A DNA stretch of 20,846 nucleotides, taken from UBA12088 sp041920275. Lineage in GTDB: Bacteria; Patescibacteriota; Minisyncoccia; Phycocordibacterales; UBA12088. The stretch is from positions 1 to 20,846 of the forward strand of contig JAYRSE010000004.1 of the NCBI GenBank assembly GCA_041920275.1, read 5' to 3'. How positions within the stretch are numbered: position 1 is the first letter of the stretch; each line of letters starts with the position of its first letter. Shown one piece after another: positions 7,961 through 16,131 of this stretch. Below the pieces are notes generated by a model. It saw nothing but the letters and a program-made list of their open reading frames with translations, was not told where the DNA came from and did no database searches. A program made the translations under genes and the position numbers.

Positions 7961-9847
7961 ATGAGCACACTGTCACAGAGCAAGGGGAAAGTTTCGGTCG
8001 CGGTGATCGCCGTCATTGGGGCGCTTGCGTGCGTCGCACTTTTGGACGCGCAACATGGCGGTACCTCAAGCGTGCAGGCCACCAGTACGGCGACGACGAC
8101 CGTGACGGTGCTCAACACGCCGCCATCGTGGTCGGTATTCGCCTATGAGCAGGTTGCCTCGGCGACCACGACACCCACGAACAGTGGCCTGAGTGTCACC
8201 TGGACCGGCACCGCGAGCGACAACAATGCCGAGAATTACTTTCTCCTGATCTGTAAGTCAAGCTCCACGCCGCAACACCCGTTCGTCGATCCGGACAAGG
8301 AGATACCCCAGTGCGGCGGCGGTAGCGCCGACCAGTGGGCACTGTCCGCTTCAACGGCGAGTGATGTCGCGGCCACCGTGAGTACCACCACGGTCGAGCA
8401 ATGGGTCGTCGATGCGGGCAGGGAATATTTCCCCTGGTACGCGTATATTTGTGACGCGAACGAGGGTGATCCCGAATGCAGTCCCGCCATGTACAACGGC
8501 CTCCACGAACCGGGCCCGGCAAGCGCCACTTCATCACCGTTCGTCATCAACCGACGCCCCACGTTCACGTTGGCCGCGGATACCTCGGTGGCACCTGGCG
8601 ATATTGCGACCTGGACCTCCACCGCCGACGACCCGGACACTTTGGGGGGCGATGACACGATACAGCTTCATGTGTGTCGTGCCTCCGGCTTCAATCCCGC
8701 GATCCCTTCGTGCACCGGTGCGCAGTGGGCGACCTCCTCGTTCGCAACGTCGAATCCGACCGCGACCACCACCATTCCCATTCCGACCCAGGATGGTAAT
8801 CTCGCGTCATACGTCTACATCGTCGATCAGCACGGACATGCTGCGGTAGGTGGCTACCAGGACACCAACACACTCCTTACGATCGACAACGTCGCCCCGT
8901 ACATCGCCTCGAGCACCATCCAGCTCTACGGTGTCTACGGCACCACGACCGGTACCACCAGTCTCGTGCTTACAGTGCCCGAAGGCGAGACACAGCACTT
9001 CGTGGTCGCGTTCGAGGTTTCCGACAACAACAGTTGCTTGAGCACCACAAGCGCGAACGAGATCAGTAGCGCGCGGGTGAACGTCTTCCGGTCCGACATA
9101 GGCGGCACATACGGATATGGCTGCGACGCTTCGGGTGAGTTCAATGCGAACCGCTGCTACGTCGATGATGTGTCGGGGTGGGTACCGACCTGCTACCAAC
9201 GCCCGGGTGCCGCTTGCACCGCAAACACGCTCTCGGTCGAGTGGGAATGCGTCTTTCCGCTTTGGTACATTGCGGACCCGACCGACCTCGGGAGTCCGAA
9301 CGCGGGTTCCGACTGGCGTGCAAGCGTGAGTGCGACCGATAACAATACCCTTGCGAGCGTATTTGCGACCGAAGACCATCCGGCGAACACCGGTGCCGAG
9401 GTGCTGCAATTCCTCTCCTTCAGGGCGACCGGTAGTCCGATTGCGTACGGCTCCTTTGAGCCCGGTCTCGGTAACGACTACCACCCCGCAACGACGACCA
9501 TTTATGCGACCGGCAACACGGGTTTGAATCAGTACCTTTCCGGTGATCCGATGTGTACGGCGCTGCTCGGGTGCACCTACAACGGCACGTCGACCATCTG
9601 GGTACCCGCACAGCACTACGCCACCACCTCATCTTCACTGCCATACGCAAGCGGCTATGTGCTTTCCACCTCGACCGTTCTCACCTCGTTCGTGGATATC
9701 GTCCTGCCGAAGACACAGAGCACCACCACTCCGAACTCCGCTGATACCTATTGGGGTATCAAAGTTCCGGCAAGCATCACGTACGCGGGAGACTATATCG
9801 GTAAGAACTACATCGATGCGGTGGTCGCACCGAGCGGCGAGTGGTAG
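7961..9847 (+). CDS. Large secreted Thr/Ser-rich surface protein
   Basis: 628 residues. The start MSTLSQSKGKVSV leads into a hydrophobic signal sequence (about 11-29), then a Thr/Ser-rich segment (S-T-A-T-T-T-V-T-V). The body is beta-rich, with two similar Ig-like stretches near 50-170 and 190-310. Each has 'S-x-x-W-T-(G/S)T-A-D', then 'C-(K/R)-(S/A)S', and a late 'A-Y-I-C' or 'S-Y-V-Y-I-V-D'. These hint at a duplicated domain. A third part (about 315-480) carries many cysteines. The C-terminal ~190 residues match the end of the protein at 3-1655 ('ADPTD', 'ATTTIYATGN', 'YWGIKVP'). No C-terminal anchor is seen. It has its own promoter and a perfect terminator, so it appears monocistronic. The role is probably structural or adhesive at the cell surface, but the ligand is unknown. 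Confidence 0.85.
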   Translation: MSTLSQSKGKVSVAVIAVIGALACVALLDAQHGGTSSVQATSTATTTVTVLNTPPSWSVFAYEQVASATTTPTNSGLSVTWTGTASDNNAENYFLLICKSSSTPQHPFVDPDKEIPQCGGGSADQWALSASTASDVAATVSTTTVEQWVVDAGREYFPWYAYICDANEGDPECSPAMYNGLHEPGPASATSSPFVINRRPTFTLAADTSVAPGDIATWTSTADDPDTLGGDDTIQLHVCRASGFNPAIPSCTGAQWATSSFATSNPTATTTIPIPTQDGNLASYVYIVDQHGHAAVGGYQDTNTLLTIDNVAPYIASSTIQLYGVYGTTTGTTSLVLTVPEGETQHFVVAFEVSDNNSCLSTTSANEISSARVNVFRSDIGGTYGYGCDASGEFNANRCYVDDVSGWVPTCYQRPGAACTANTLSVEWECVFPLWYIADPTDLGSPNAGSDWRASVSATDNNTLASVFATEDHPANTGAEVLQFLSFRATGSPIAYGSFEPGLGNDYHPATTTIYATGNTGLNQYLSGDPMCTALLGCTYNGTSTIWVPAQHYATTSSSLPYASGYVLSTSTVLTSFVDIVLPKTQSTTTPNSADTYWGIKVPASITYAGDYIGKNYIDAVVAPSGEW

Positions 9848-9864
9848 GAACACCATTCGCTGAT

Positions 9865-9907
9865 ACACCGAAAATGCCGCCCCAAAGGGCGGCATTTTCG
9901 GTGTTTT
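9865..9907. terminator. Strong intrinsic terminator, perfect 18-bp stem
   Basis: Arms 9865-9882 and 9887-9904 are perfect complements around a CAAA loop, followed by TTT. The A/T-rich outer stem and GC-rich inner stem suit termination on either strand. It closes the secreted protein gene. Confidence 0.9.
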
Positions 9908-9909
9908 AC

Positions 9910-9931
9910 TTGTCAACAGGTTGTCTACAGG
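9910..9931 (+). repeat. Tandem 11-base repeat
   Basis: TTGTCAACAGG (9910-9920) is followed directly by TTGTCTACAGG (9921-9931), with one mismatch between copies. Each differs by two bases from the DnaA box TTATCCACA in its first nine bases. It lies upstream of the gene at 10052 and could be a regulator site. Confidence 0.45.
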
Positions 9932-10051
9932 TGGTGCGTATCATTTTGACGCGAATGAACGTACAATAGAGCAACGAGTTCGTCTCGTACGCATATCACT
10001 GAAAGACCTAAAATTCGTTCCCGCTTTGCATGGGCGCGCGGTACGTTCGGC

Positions 10052-11104
10052 GTGTTTTTCCTGTGCCTGTTATTTTCAAATACGGTGCATGCCGGCTTCG
10101 GCATCACGCCACCGTACGTACGCAATGACCGGCTGACTCAAGGTTCCACCTTTACCCAGGACATCATTCTGGTACGCGGTGATCCGGTCGAGGACCTCAA
10201 GGCCGAGATCACGCTCATGACGCCGGGTATCGAGGATTGGATCACGATCGATCGTGGCACGGAGTTCCTTTTGCCAAAGGGAGAGAAGCAGGTACCGATC
10301 CGGGTCACGGTGCGCGTTCCCGACAACGCCGCGTACGAGCGGCACCAGGGCAGTATTCGGGTGCGGACCGTGTCTCCGGATCCCGCAAGCGGTGTCTCGA
10401 TCGCACTCGGAGCCCAGATCGACGTCGATATCCGTGTGGTGGACGAGATCCGTGATTTCGAGGTCAAGCGGGTCAAACTGAGCGAAGCGGAAGAACCGCG
10501 TCGATTTTGGTGGCTCGAGTTTCCCGGCAAGATGACCTTTACGATGGGAATCGAGAACACGGGTAATGCCCCGACCGCACCCTCGCGCGTGCAGTTTGAC
10601 ATTTATGATAAGCGGGGCAATAAGGTGTTGGAAACCACGGTGAATACCAATGCGATCGAGGAGGTGCGACCGTTCGAAACCAGAGAGGTTGCGGCGTACC
10701 TGCCGACACGGATGCCGCCCGGTGCCTATTTCGTACGATACTCGGTCTATCATTTCGACGAGGAAGTGAAGCGTACGGGTGAGCTCACGCTCTCGGTCCT
10801 GCCACGCGGGACGGTCGTGGGGTACGAAGGGTACGGACTCGAGGGCCTCTCGTTCGGTGACAAGCTCTCACTCATTGTACCCGTTGCGCTTTTGGTGGTC
10901 GTCCTCCTCATCACGACGGCGGTGCTCATCCTGCGGAAACGCAATCATCGCAAGCGAAGGGGGTTTGATAGGCCACGGCGGGATCATGGTGCGGTCGACC
11001 ATGAGGAATATCGTCATGAGCCCGAAACGATCAGGCGTCCCGCGCCTCGACCGATCGCTCGCCAAGGTGTCGTGGACCTCTCCGGGCGCAGACCGCGCGC
11101 GTAG
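10052..11104 (+). CDS. Membrane-anchored beta-sandwich surface protein (DUF916-like)
   Basis: 350 residues from GTG 10052. The mature start is GFGITPPYVRNDRLTQGS, then 'W-I-T-I-D-x-G-T-E-F-L-L-P-K-G-E-K-Q-V' and 'V-P-D-N-A-A-Y-E-R-H-Q-G-S-I-R-V'. This resembles the N-terminal beta-sandwich of DUF916/WxL-associated proteins, where a TP-rich start, a lipid- or glycan-facing loop and a P-G-x-Y-x-G-x-I motif are typical. A second beta domain spans about 150-260. One transmembrane helix (about 272-294) is followed by a 56-residue, Arg/His-rich cytoplasmic tail. The start is uncertain: the signal sequence lacks basic residues if translation begins at 10052, while the frame is open back to 9959 and includes K-I-R-S-R just upstream, with no ATG, GTG or TTG there. 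An ATT at 10013 is one possibility. A weak -10-like TACAAT lies at 9962-9967. The next gene begins seven bases after the stop. Confidence 0.8.
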   Translation: MFFLCLLFSNTVHAGFGITPPYVRNDRLTQGSTFTQDIILVRGDPVEDLKAEITLMTPGIEDWITIDRGTEFLLPKGEKQVPIRVTVRVPDNAAYERHQGSIRVRTVSPDPASGVSIALGAQIDVDIRVVDEIRDFEVKRVKLSEAEEPRRFWWLEFPGKMTFTMGIENTGNAPTAPSRVQFDIYDKRGNKVLETTVNTNAIEEVRPFETREVAAYLPTRMPPGAYFVRYSVYHFDEEVKRTGELTLSVLPRGTVVGYEGYGLEGLSFGDKLSLIVPVALLVVVLLITTAVLILRKRNHRKRRGFDRPRRDHGAVDHEEYRHEPETIRRPAPRPIARQGVVDLSGRRPRA

Positions 11105-11119
11105 GGGAGTATGATTATT

Positions 11120-12283
11120 ATGGTACGGTGGGTTCACATCAGCGGTGCGCTATGCGTACTTATACTACTCGTCTGCACTTCCGGTGTCGCGAGTGCGACC
11201 TATGTGGCGACAACGACCGTATCGCTTACGGTGTGCGGTGACGGCATCGTCGCGGGTACGGAGTTTTGTGATGATGGTCCGAACACCGGCTACTACGCCA
11301 ATTCGATCGCGGGGCGCAATTGCAAACCGGATTGCGATGGATACGGACCGTACTGCGGTGACTATGTGACAAACTTTGTATACGACGAAGAGTGTGATGA
11401 CGGAAACAACACTGCGGGCGACCTTTGCGACATGACCTGTCAGAACGAGAGTGAACCGGTGACCGAGGGAGGCGGCAGCGGTGGAGGAACCCCGGGCGGT
11501 GGTGGCGGGAAGAGCAGTGGCTTTTCCGCGCGCGGGATTCCGGGTGCTTCGGTCGAAGGCGGAGTGGAGTTTGCCGGTGAGACCAATGTGGCGATCCGCG
11601 GGACCGCATACCCGAGCGCGACCGTGACGGTCCTCAAAGATGGGGATGTGGTGCGGGTCATCGAGGCCGATAGTTCCGGGGATTTCGAGTTGTCTCTTGC
11701 AGATCAAACGCCGGGTATCACGACGTACGGGTTTTGGGCGCTGGATCGAGCAAACCGTCGCTCTATCACCTACGCCGCCACATTCCAGGTCGTGCAGAAC
11801 GCCATGACCACACTTGCGGGGATCCTGATACCGCCGACGCTCACCGTTACGCCCGATCGCGTTACTCCGGGCGGTACGGTTTCGTTCGAGGGTTCTGCGG
11901 CGCCGAATTCCGAACTGCGCGCGTATATCGATGCGGGGCAGGATCCGGAGGTCGCCGTCGTGCTCGGATCGGGCGCATGGAGCATCGCATACGGTACCGC
12001 CACCCTCACCCCGGAAACGTCACATACCGTGCGTGCACTGTATTTGCGCGATCAGTCCGAGCTCAAGAGCGGGTACAGCCAATTAGTCAGTTTCTACGTC
12101 GGGAACGGCACGCCGACGGACGGAGTGACTGCCGACCTCAACAAGGACGGGAAGGTCGATCTGACCGACTTCTCGATCCTGCTCTTCAATTGGAACACAA
12201 GGACCGCATCCGCCGATATCAACAGCGACGGGGTCGTTTCGCTTCCCGACTTTTCGATCATGTTGTTCAACTGGACCGGTTGA
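11120..12283 (+). CDS. Secreted dockerin protein with DUF4215-like Cys-rich repeats
   Basis: 387 residues from ATG 11120; ATG 11111 adds three residues, but the AGGGGAG at 11103-11109 is better spaced for 11120. The signal peptide covers about 1-26. Two Cys-rich units, C-G-D-G-I-V-A-G-T-E-F-C-D-D-G (39-53) and C-G-D...E-E-C-D-D-G-N-N-x-x-G-D-L-C...C (79-107), match the myxococcal-type Cys-rich repeat (DUF4215). There are eight mature cysteines in all. A Gly-rich linker (116-130) follows. Two Ig-like domains (about 145-225 and 236-328) share 'G-T/S-A-x-P-x-(A/S)'. The C-terminus is a type I-like dockerin: D-L-N-K-D-G-K-V-D-L-T-D (339-350) and D-I-N-S-D-G-V-V-S-L-P-D (366-377), each followed by 'FSI(L/M)LFNW'. 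Dockerins bind calcium and dock onto cohesins; cohesin-like proteins are encoded directly downstream. It is probably cotranscribed with the gene before it. Confidence 0.9.
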   Translation: MVRWVHISGALCVLILLVCTSGVASATYVATTTVSLTVCGDGIVAGTEFCDDGPNTGYYANSIAGRNCKPDCDGYGPYCGDYVTNFVYDEECDDGNNTAGDLCDMTCQNESEPVTEGGGSGGGTPGGGGGKSSGFSARGIPGASVEGGVEFAGETNVAIRGTAYPSATVTVLKDGDVVRVIEADSSGDFELSLADQTPGITTYGFWALDRANRRSITYAATFQVVQNAMTTLAGILIPPTLTVTPDRVTPGGTVSFEGSAAPNSELRAYIDAGQDPEVAVVLGSGAWSIAYGTATLTPETSHTVRALYLRDQSELKSGYSQLVSFYVGNGTPTDGVTADLNKDGKVDLTDFSILLFNWNTRTASADINSDGVVSLPDFSIMLFNWTG

Positions 12284-12366
12284 TCAAGTACGCGCTGTTC
12301 ATCCTCTTTGCGGACTTATCCTCGTAACCGTATGCAAGCCACTTACTTTTCATGTTCGGACTGGGG

Positions 12367-12372
12367 TATACT
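12367..12372 (+). promoter_or_regulatory. -10 box six bases before an ATG (leaderless start)
   Basis: TATACT (12367-12372) is followed by six bases and then the ATG at 12379. A start seven bases after the -10 would fall on the A of that ATG. The -35 is weak (TTACTT at 12343-12348, 18-base spacer). Confidence 0.55.
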
Positions 12373-12378
12373 GTGTAC

Positions 12379-13440
12379 ATGAGATCGTACACATCGGTAT
12401 TGTTCGTGTTCGGGACGTTGATCGGCGCTTTGCCTGCGTTCGCTGCAGAGGTGTACCTGGAAGTGAACGATACTCCGTACGATCGGCGCGACACGTTTTA
12501 CATTCCGGTACGTATCGCCATGCAAGACGAGTGCATGAATGCCGCAACGATCGTCGTCGCGTACGACCCGCGCGAGCTTTCCGTGCGCGAGGTGGTTACC
12601 GGACGATCGTTATTCACGCTTTGGCCGGAGCAGCCGCACATCGATCGAGATGCAAGCGGTAACGAGCTTGGGGTGGTGCGTTTTTCAGGTGGGATCCCGG
12701 GCGGGTACTGCGGCAGGGTCGAGGGTGATCCGGGACTCACGAACATCATTGCGGATCTGGTGGTTACCGGCGCGCGCGGTACGCAGGCCTCGAGCGGGTA
12801 TGCGTCGACCACCGTTCTCGTGTCACCCGAGACGAAGGTCTATCGACACGACGGAACCGGCACCGCACTAGAGACCGTGCTGCTCGGAGCGCAAATCGCG
12901 CTCGTCGAGGTGGACGGTGCGCAGCCGGTCGATCGGTGGCAGGAAGATGTTCGTGCGGACAAGACCGCCCCCGAGCTTTTCGAGATCACCCTTGTCGATG
13001 GTCCTTCGGTGGGGAACGCGCGCGACTACATCGTATTTTCCACCGTCGACAAACAGAGCGGCATCAGTCACTACGAGGTGCTCGAGACGGATCCGGATCG
13101 GTTCGGCTTGTTGAAATGGTTCCCCCGCGAAGCGCACTGGGTGCGTGCGGAGAGTCCGTACGTACTGCGCGATCAAGAGCTCATGTCGCGCATCATGGTG
13201 CGTGCGGTCGACAGGAACGGCAACGAGCGAGTGGTCACCTACGAGCCGTCGATATCGCTCGTGCGCGAGTTTTTGCGGCCGAGCATGACCGTCGTGCTCC
13301 TTGGTGGCGTGATCGTCCTTGCGCTCATCATGGTCCCATCGATCCTCGTATTGCGACGTAGATCGAAACGCTCGGGTGCTCAGGGCGTTCCTGAGAGTGA
13401 TGAAGTTCCAAGTGGTGGTGAGCAACGCTATGATGTGTAA
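12379..13440 (+). CDS. Membrane-anchored cohesin-like surface protein
   Basis: 353 residues from ATG 12379. The frame extends to 12352, but that ATG lies upstream of the -10 box. The signal peptide ends near A22-A23. Residues 24-178 have the cohesin pattern: 'V-Y-L-E-V', a '(D/R)-x-F-Y-I-P-V-R-I' strand, 'A-T-I-V-V-A-Y-D-P-R-E-L-S-V' (the cohesin Y-D-P-x-x-L strand), 'R-F-S-G-G-I-P', then 'L-x-x-I-x-A-D-L-V-V-T'. C52 and C111 could pair. A second Ig-like domain (about 195-290) contains 'D-K-Q-S-G-I-S-H-Y-E-V' and 'V-R-A-V-D-R-N-G-N-E'. One transmembrane helix (303-325) precedes R-R-R-S-K-R and a short tail. It likely displays a cohesin outside the cell to capture dockerin proteins such as the one encoded just upstream. 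The next gene starts one base after its stop. Confidence 0.85.
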   Translation: MRSYTSVLFVFGTLIGALPAFAAEVYLEVNDTPYDRRDTFYIPVRIAMQDECMNAATIVVAYDPRELSVREVVTGRSLFTLWPEQPHIDRDASGNELGVVRFSGGIPGGYCGRVEGDPGLTNIIADLVVTGARGTQASSGYASTTVLVSPETKVYRHDGTGTALETVLLGAQIALVEVDGAQPVDRWQEDVRADKTAPELFEITLVDGPSVGNARDYIVFSTVDKQSGISHYEVLETDPDRFGLLKWFPREAHWVRAESPYVLRDQELMSRIMVRAVDRNGNERVVTYEPSISLVREFLRPSMTVVLLGGVIVLALIMVPSILVLRRRSKRSGAQGVPESDEVPSGGEQRYDV

Positions 13441-13441
13441 C

Positions 13442-15328
13442 ATGATCATGATACGAAATAGTGTGATGTTCTTGCTGTGCGTGACGATGCTCGGACTTTC
13501 GAGTACCTCGGTCGTTCACGCGGCGGGAGCATCGTTGTTCGTGGAGCCCGCGACCGCCGTGCAGGTGTTGGGCGAACCGTTCTCGGTCGAGTTGCGCGTC
13601 GATACGAGCGGAGTCGAGGTGGCGACCGTCGACGCTACGGTCACCTACGACCCCGAGCGCATCGAGTTCGTCTCCGTGTCCGACACCGATTCCGCATTCG
13701 GTACACTCCTTGTGGATTCGACCCGGGCGTACGGAGAGATCGATCTTTCCGCACTTATCCAGGGTGCGGACGAACCATATGCGGGTACGGATGGTTTAGT
13801 CGGCACGATCACCTTCATGCCGCTTGAACAGACCGTGACCGAAGTGCGCATCAAACAGGGCTCCGTTCGTTCCGCACTTTCACTTACTGCGTCGGTCGCG
13901 ACCGCACAGGATCTGCTCTCGAGTATGCGGAGCGCCACCTATACGCTTGTGCCCCGCGAGACGCTTCCGGCACAGACCGCTGCCGCATTGATATCGACGG
14001 AAGCGAACGATTCCGGCTTCACGTTCGAACCTTCCGCACGGGACGGTTGGATCGCAACGTCAAGCATCAAGGCAACGTGGTCACTCCCGAAGGATGTGGA
14101 CGCCATGCGTATCGGCGTGTCCACGTCTTCAAGTGCGGTACCTGCAAAACTGTATCCGGTACCGGTAAGCTCGACGGTGCTTGAAGATGTGGAAGATGGC
14201 GAACAGTACCTGCTTGTGCAGTATGAGCGTGATGGCGTGTGGGATAGACCCGTTGCCGTGCCGTTCAAGGTGGATACGACCCCGCCTGAATCTCTTGTGG
14301 TGGAGCCGGTCCTGCGTGAGGATGGGAGAGTGGGGAAGGGGTATACGATCAGTGCGACCGACGAACATTCGGGTGTCGCCTCGTACGCGATCGGTCTTGA
14401 TGGTGGCGAACTTGTTGTGTGGGAGCGTCCGGACGACGGTGTGTATGTGCCCGACGTGTCCGTTTCCGCCGGCATGCACACACTCACTGTTCGTGTCGAA
14501 GATGCTATGGGGAATGGCACGACGAGTGACACGGTACTCACCATTGCAGCGATCGCTTCGCCGGTCCTCGTGTCCGCACCCGATCGTGTGCTCACCGGTG
14601 ACCCTATCACGGTTGCGGGCACAACCTACCCGGACTCCGAAGTGTCGGTGTACGTGTCGTTCAACGGGGGAGACGCACGCGAATTTTCGGTCCGTTCCGA
14701 TTCGAGCGGAAACTATACCGCGGAAGTGACAGACGCCGCCCGTGCGGGAACCTACACGGTCTGGTTTTCCGTCATCGACACTTCCGGCGCGGAGAGCCCG
14801 CTCTCGCTCAAACGAAGTGTCACGGTAACGCAGCCGTTCATCATGCTGTTCGGCTCACGAGCGGTAAGTTACCTTTCGGTCATCGTGCCGCTCATCGCCC
14901 TGGTCGCATTGCTCGTGCTTGTGCTCTGGCTCTCGTTCGTCTATGTGCGGGGGTACCGTGCGAGGGTCAAGTACGAAACGAAAGAGGCGTACCGTGTGGT
15001 CGGAGAAGAGTTCGATCTGTTGCGTAGAGAGCTCGTGGAGCAGATCGGTACGCTCGAGCGTGCGCAGCTTTCGCGAGAGTTGACCCGGGAGGAGATGCGT
15101 ATCTTTACCGAACTTTCACGGCGGCTTGAGGCGATCGAGGATCATATCGCGCACGAGATAGCGGACATCGAGCGTTTTGAGCATGATGCGCCGCCTCTGC
15201 GCACGGTCGATCACAAGACGCTTGCTCGGTACGAAGGAGAGACCGATGCGAACAAGACTGTTCGACGTTCACCTTCCGAACCGATCACTCTGCCGGGCCA
15301 CACCGTACGTATCGAACGCACACGGTGA
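13442..15328 (+). CDS. Membrane-anchored cohesin-like protein with cytoplasmic coiled coil
   Basis: 628 residues from ATG 13442 (ATG 13448 or 13430 are possible); the longer frame to 13319 lies inside the previous gene. The signal peptide ends at V-V-H-A. Residues about 28-175 are cohesin-like: 'A-S-L-F-V-E-P', 'E-P-F-S-V-E-L-R-V-D-T', 'V-D-A-T-V-T-Y-D-P-E-R-I-E-F-V', 'L-V-G-T-I-T-F'. A middle domain (about 200-285), a 'D-E-H-S-G-V-A-S-Y' domain (about 285-375) and an Ig-like domain with 'T-Y-P-D-S-E-V-S-V-Y-V' (about 375-455) follow. One transmembrane helix (about 477-501) leads to a ~127-residue cytoplasmic part with a charged helical stretch (R-R-E-L-V-E-Q-I-G-T-L-E-R-A-Q-L). The size of the inner part sets it apart from the previous protein and suggests contact with a cytoplasmic partner. 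It is in one operon with the gene at 12379. Confidence 0.85.
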   Translation: MIMIRNSVMFLLCVTMLGLSSTSVVHAAGASLFVEPATAVQVLGEPFSVELRVDTSGVEVATVDATVTYDPERIEFVSVSDTDSAFGTLLVDSTRAYGEIDLSALIQGADEPYAGTDGLVGTITFMPLEQTVTEVRIKQGSVRSALSLTASVATAQDLLSSMRSATYTLVPRETLPAQTAAALISTEANDSGFTFEPSARDGWIATSSIKATWSLPKDVDAMRIGVSTSSSAVPAKLYPVPVSSTVLEDVEDGEQYLLVQYERDGVWDRPVAVPFKVDTTPPESLVVEPVLREDGRVGKGYTISATDEHSGVASYAIGLDGGELVVWERPDDGVYVPDVSVSAGMHTLTVRVEDAMGNGTTSDTVLTIAAIASPVLVSAPDRVLTGDPITVAGTTYPDSEVSVYVSFNGGDAREFSVRSDSSGNYTAEVTDAARAGTYTVWFSVIDTSGAESPLSLKRSVTVTQPFIMLFGSRAVSYLSVIVPLIALVALLVLVLWLSFVYVRGYRARVKYETKEAYRVVGEEFDLLRRELVEQIGTLERAQLSRELTREEMRIFTELSRRLEAIEDHIAHEIADIERFEHDAPPLRTVDHKTLARYEGETDANKTVRRSPSEPITLPGHTVRIERTR

Positions 15329-15338
15329 CGCTGTCGCA

Positions 15339-16064
15339 CTAGTGCCACCACGACTGGAGAAGCAGATTGGAGACCATGCCTTGGAGCGTGGCACCTCGTG
15401 AGAGGTTGGAAAAGATGATCATGATGTCCTTTAGGTCTATGGCCCCATCATTATTGAGATCATATTCCGACCGGTACCGGAAATAGAGATGACCGGAAAC
15501 AAGACCCGCGTCGATGAGGTTCACTTTCGAATCGTTGTTCACATCGGGGCTCGGTCGTTCCGCGGATCGCACCCACACCGTGAAAGAGTGTTCGGAGTGA
15601 GAGACGGGACTTCCGACCCCGTCGTGCGCGAGGACCGTCGCATTCTCGAGAGAAAAGATCGCTTCACCTTCGGTATGGGGTGTTGCAACGAGCGTGAGTA
15701 CCGTGCCGGTGCCCGTAAAGCCATCCTTGTGCACGATACCGCCCGAGAACGAGATGGTGTCGTTTTGCAGTGTCGGTCCTTCCGACCAGAGGTCGACGAT
15801 CGAGTCTTCGGTGGAGAACGATCGAACCTCGATCCGTTCGGACGGGACATGCACGGTCGCCCCGACCACGTTGATGGGCTTCTCGCTCTCGAGTACCAGG
15901 TCGAGCGTTACTTCCTCGCCGATGGTGACGTACCGCCTTTCGTCCGGCACCAGGTACATCGTATACGGTCGCTGAGCGAACGAGAGCGAGGTGGCGACGA
16001 GGACCACGATCGGTACTCCCGCAACGATCGTATACCGATGCCGTTTGATGTGGTAGTAGAACAT
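15339..16064 (-). CDS. Secreted protein carrying both a cohesin-like domain and a dockerin
   Basis: 241 residues from the ATG at 16064; the longer frame to 16136 would begin upstream of the -10 box. An N-terminal signal or anchor helix covers about 11-30. Residues 36-165 are cohesin-like: 'T-I-G-E-E-V-T-L-D-L-V-L-E-S', 'I-N-V-V-G-A-T-V-H-V-P-S-E-R-I-E-V', 'I-S-F-S-G-G-I', 'G-T-V-L-T-L-V-A-T', 'L-E-N-A-T-V-L-A-H-D-G'. A dockerin follows: D-V-N-N-D-S-K-V-N-L-I-D (174-185) and D-L-N-N-D-G-A-I-D-L-K-D (202-213). A hydrophobic end (V-S-N-L-L-L-Q) is too short for a clear anchor. Such a protein could link a dockerin bearer to a cohesin bearer, or self-assemble. It converges on the gene at 13442-15328 with a 10-base gap and no clear terminator. 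Confidence 0.85.
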   Translation of the reverse strand: MFYYHIKRHRYTIVAGVPIVVLVATSLSFAQRPYTMYLVPDERRYVTIGEEVTLDLVLESEKPINVVGATVHVPSERIEVRSFSTEDSIVDLWSEGPTLQNDTISFSGGIVHKDGFTGTGTVLTLVATPHTEGEAIFSLENATVLAHDGVGSPVSHSEHSFTVWVRSAERPSPDVNNDSKVNLIDAGLVSGHLYFRYRSEYDLNNDGAIDLKDIMIIFSNLSRGATLQGMVSNLLLQSWWH

Positions 16065-16086
16065 GTTCACCGTATGCACAATGGGT

Positions 16087-16092
16087 ATTGTA
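16087..16092 (-). promoter_or_regulatory. -10 box for the cohesin-dockerin gene
   Basis: On the minus strand this reads TACAAT, 22 bases before the ATG at 16064, giving a leader of about 15 bases. No good -35 is seen; the region is divergent with the metal-transporter promoter. Confidence 0.4.
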
Positions 16093-16131
16093 CCAGATAT
16101 TCTGAAAAAACACGCCAAGGGGGTGTAGATA

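Noticed and set aside
11120..16064. A true cellulosome
   Set aside because: No glycoside hydrolase, carbohydrate-binding module or repeated-cohesin scaffoldin was seen, so only a non-cellulosomal docking system is claimed.
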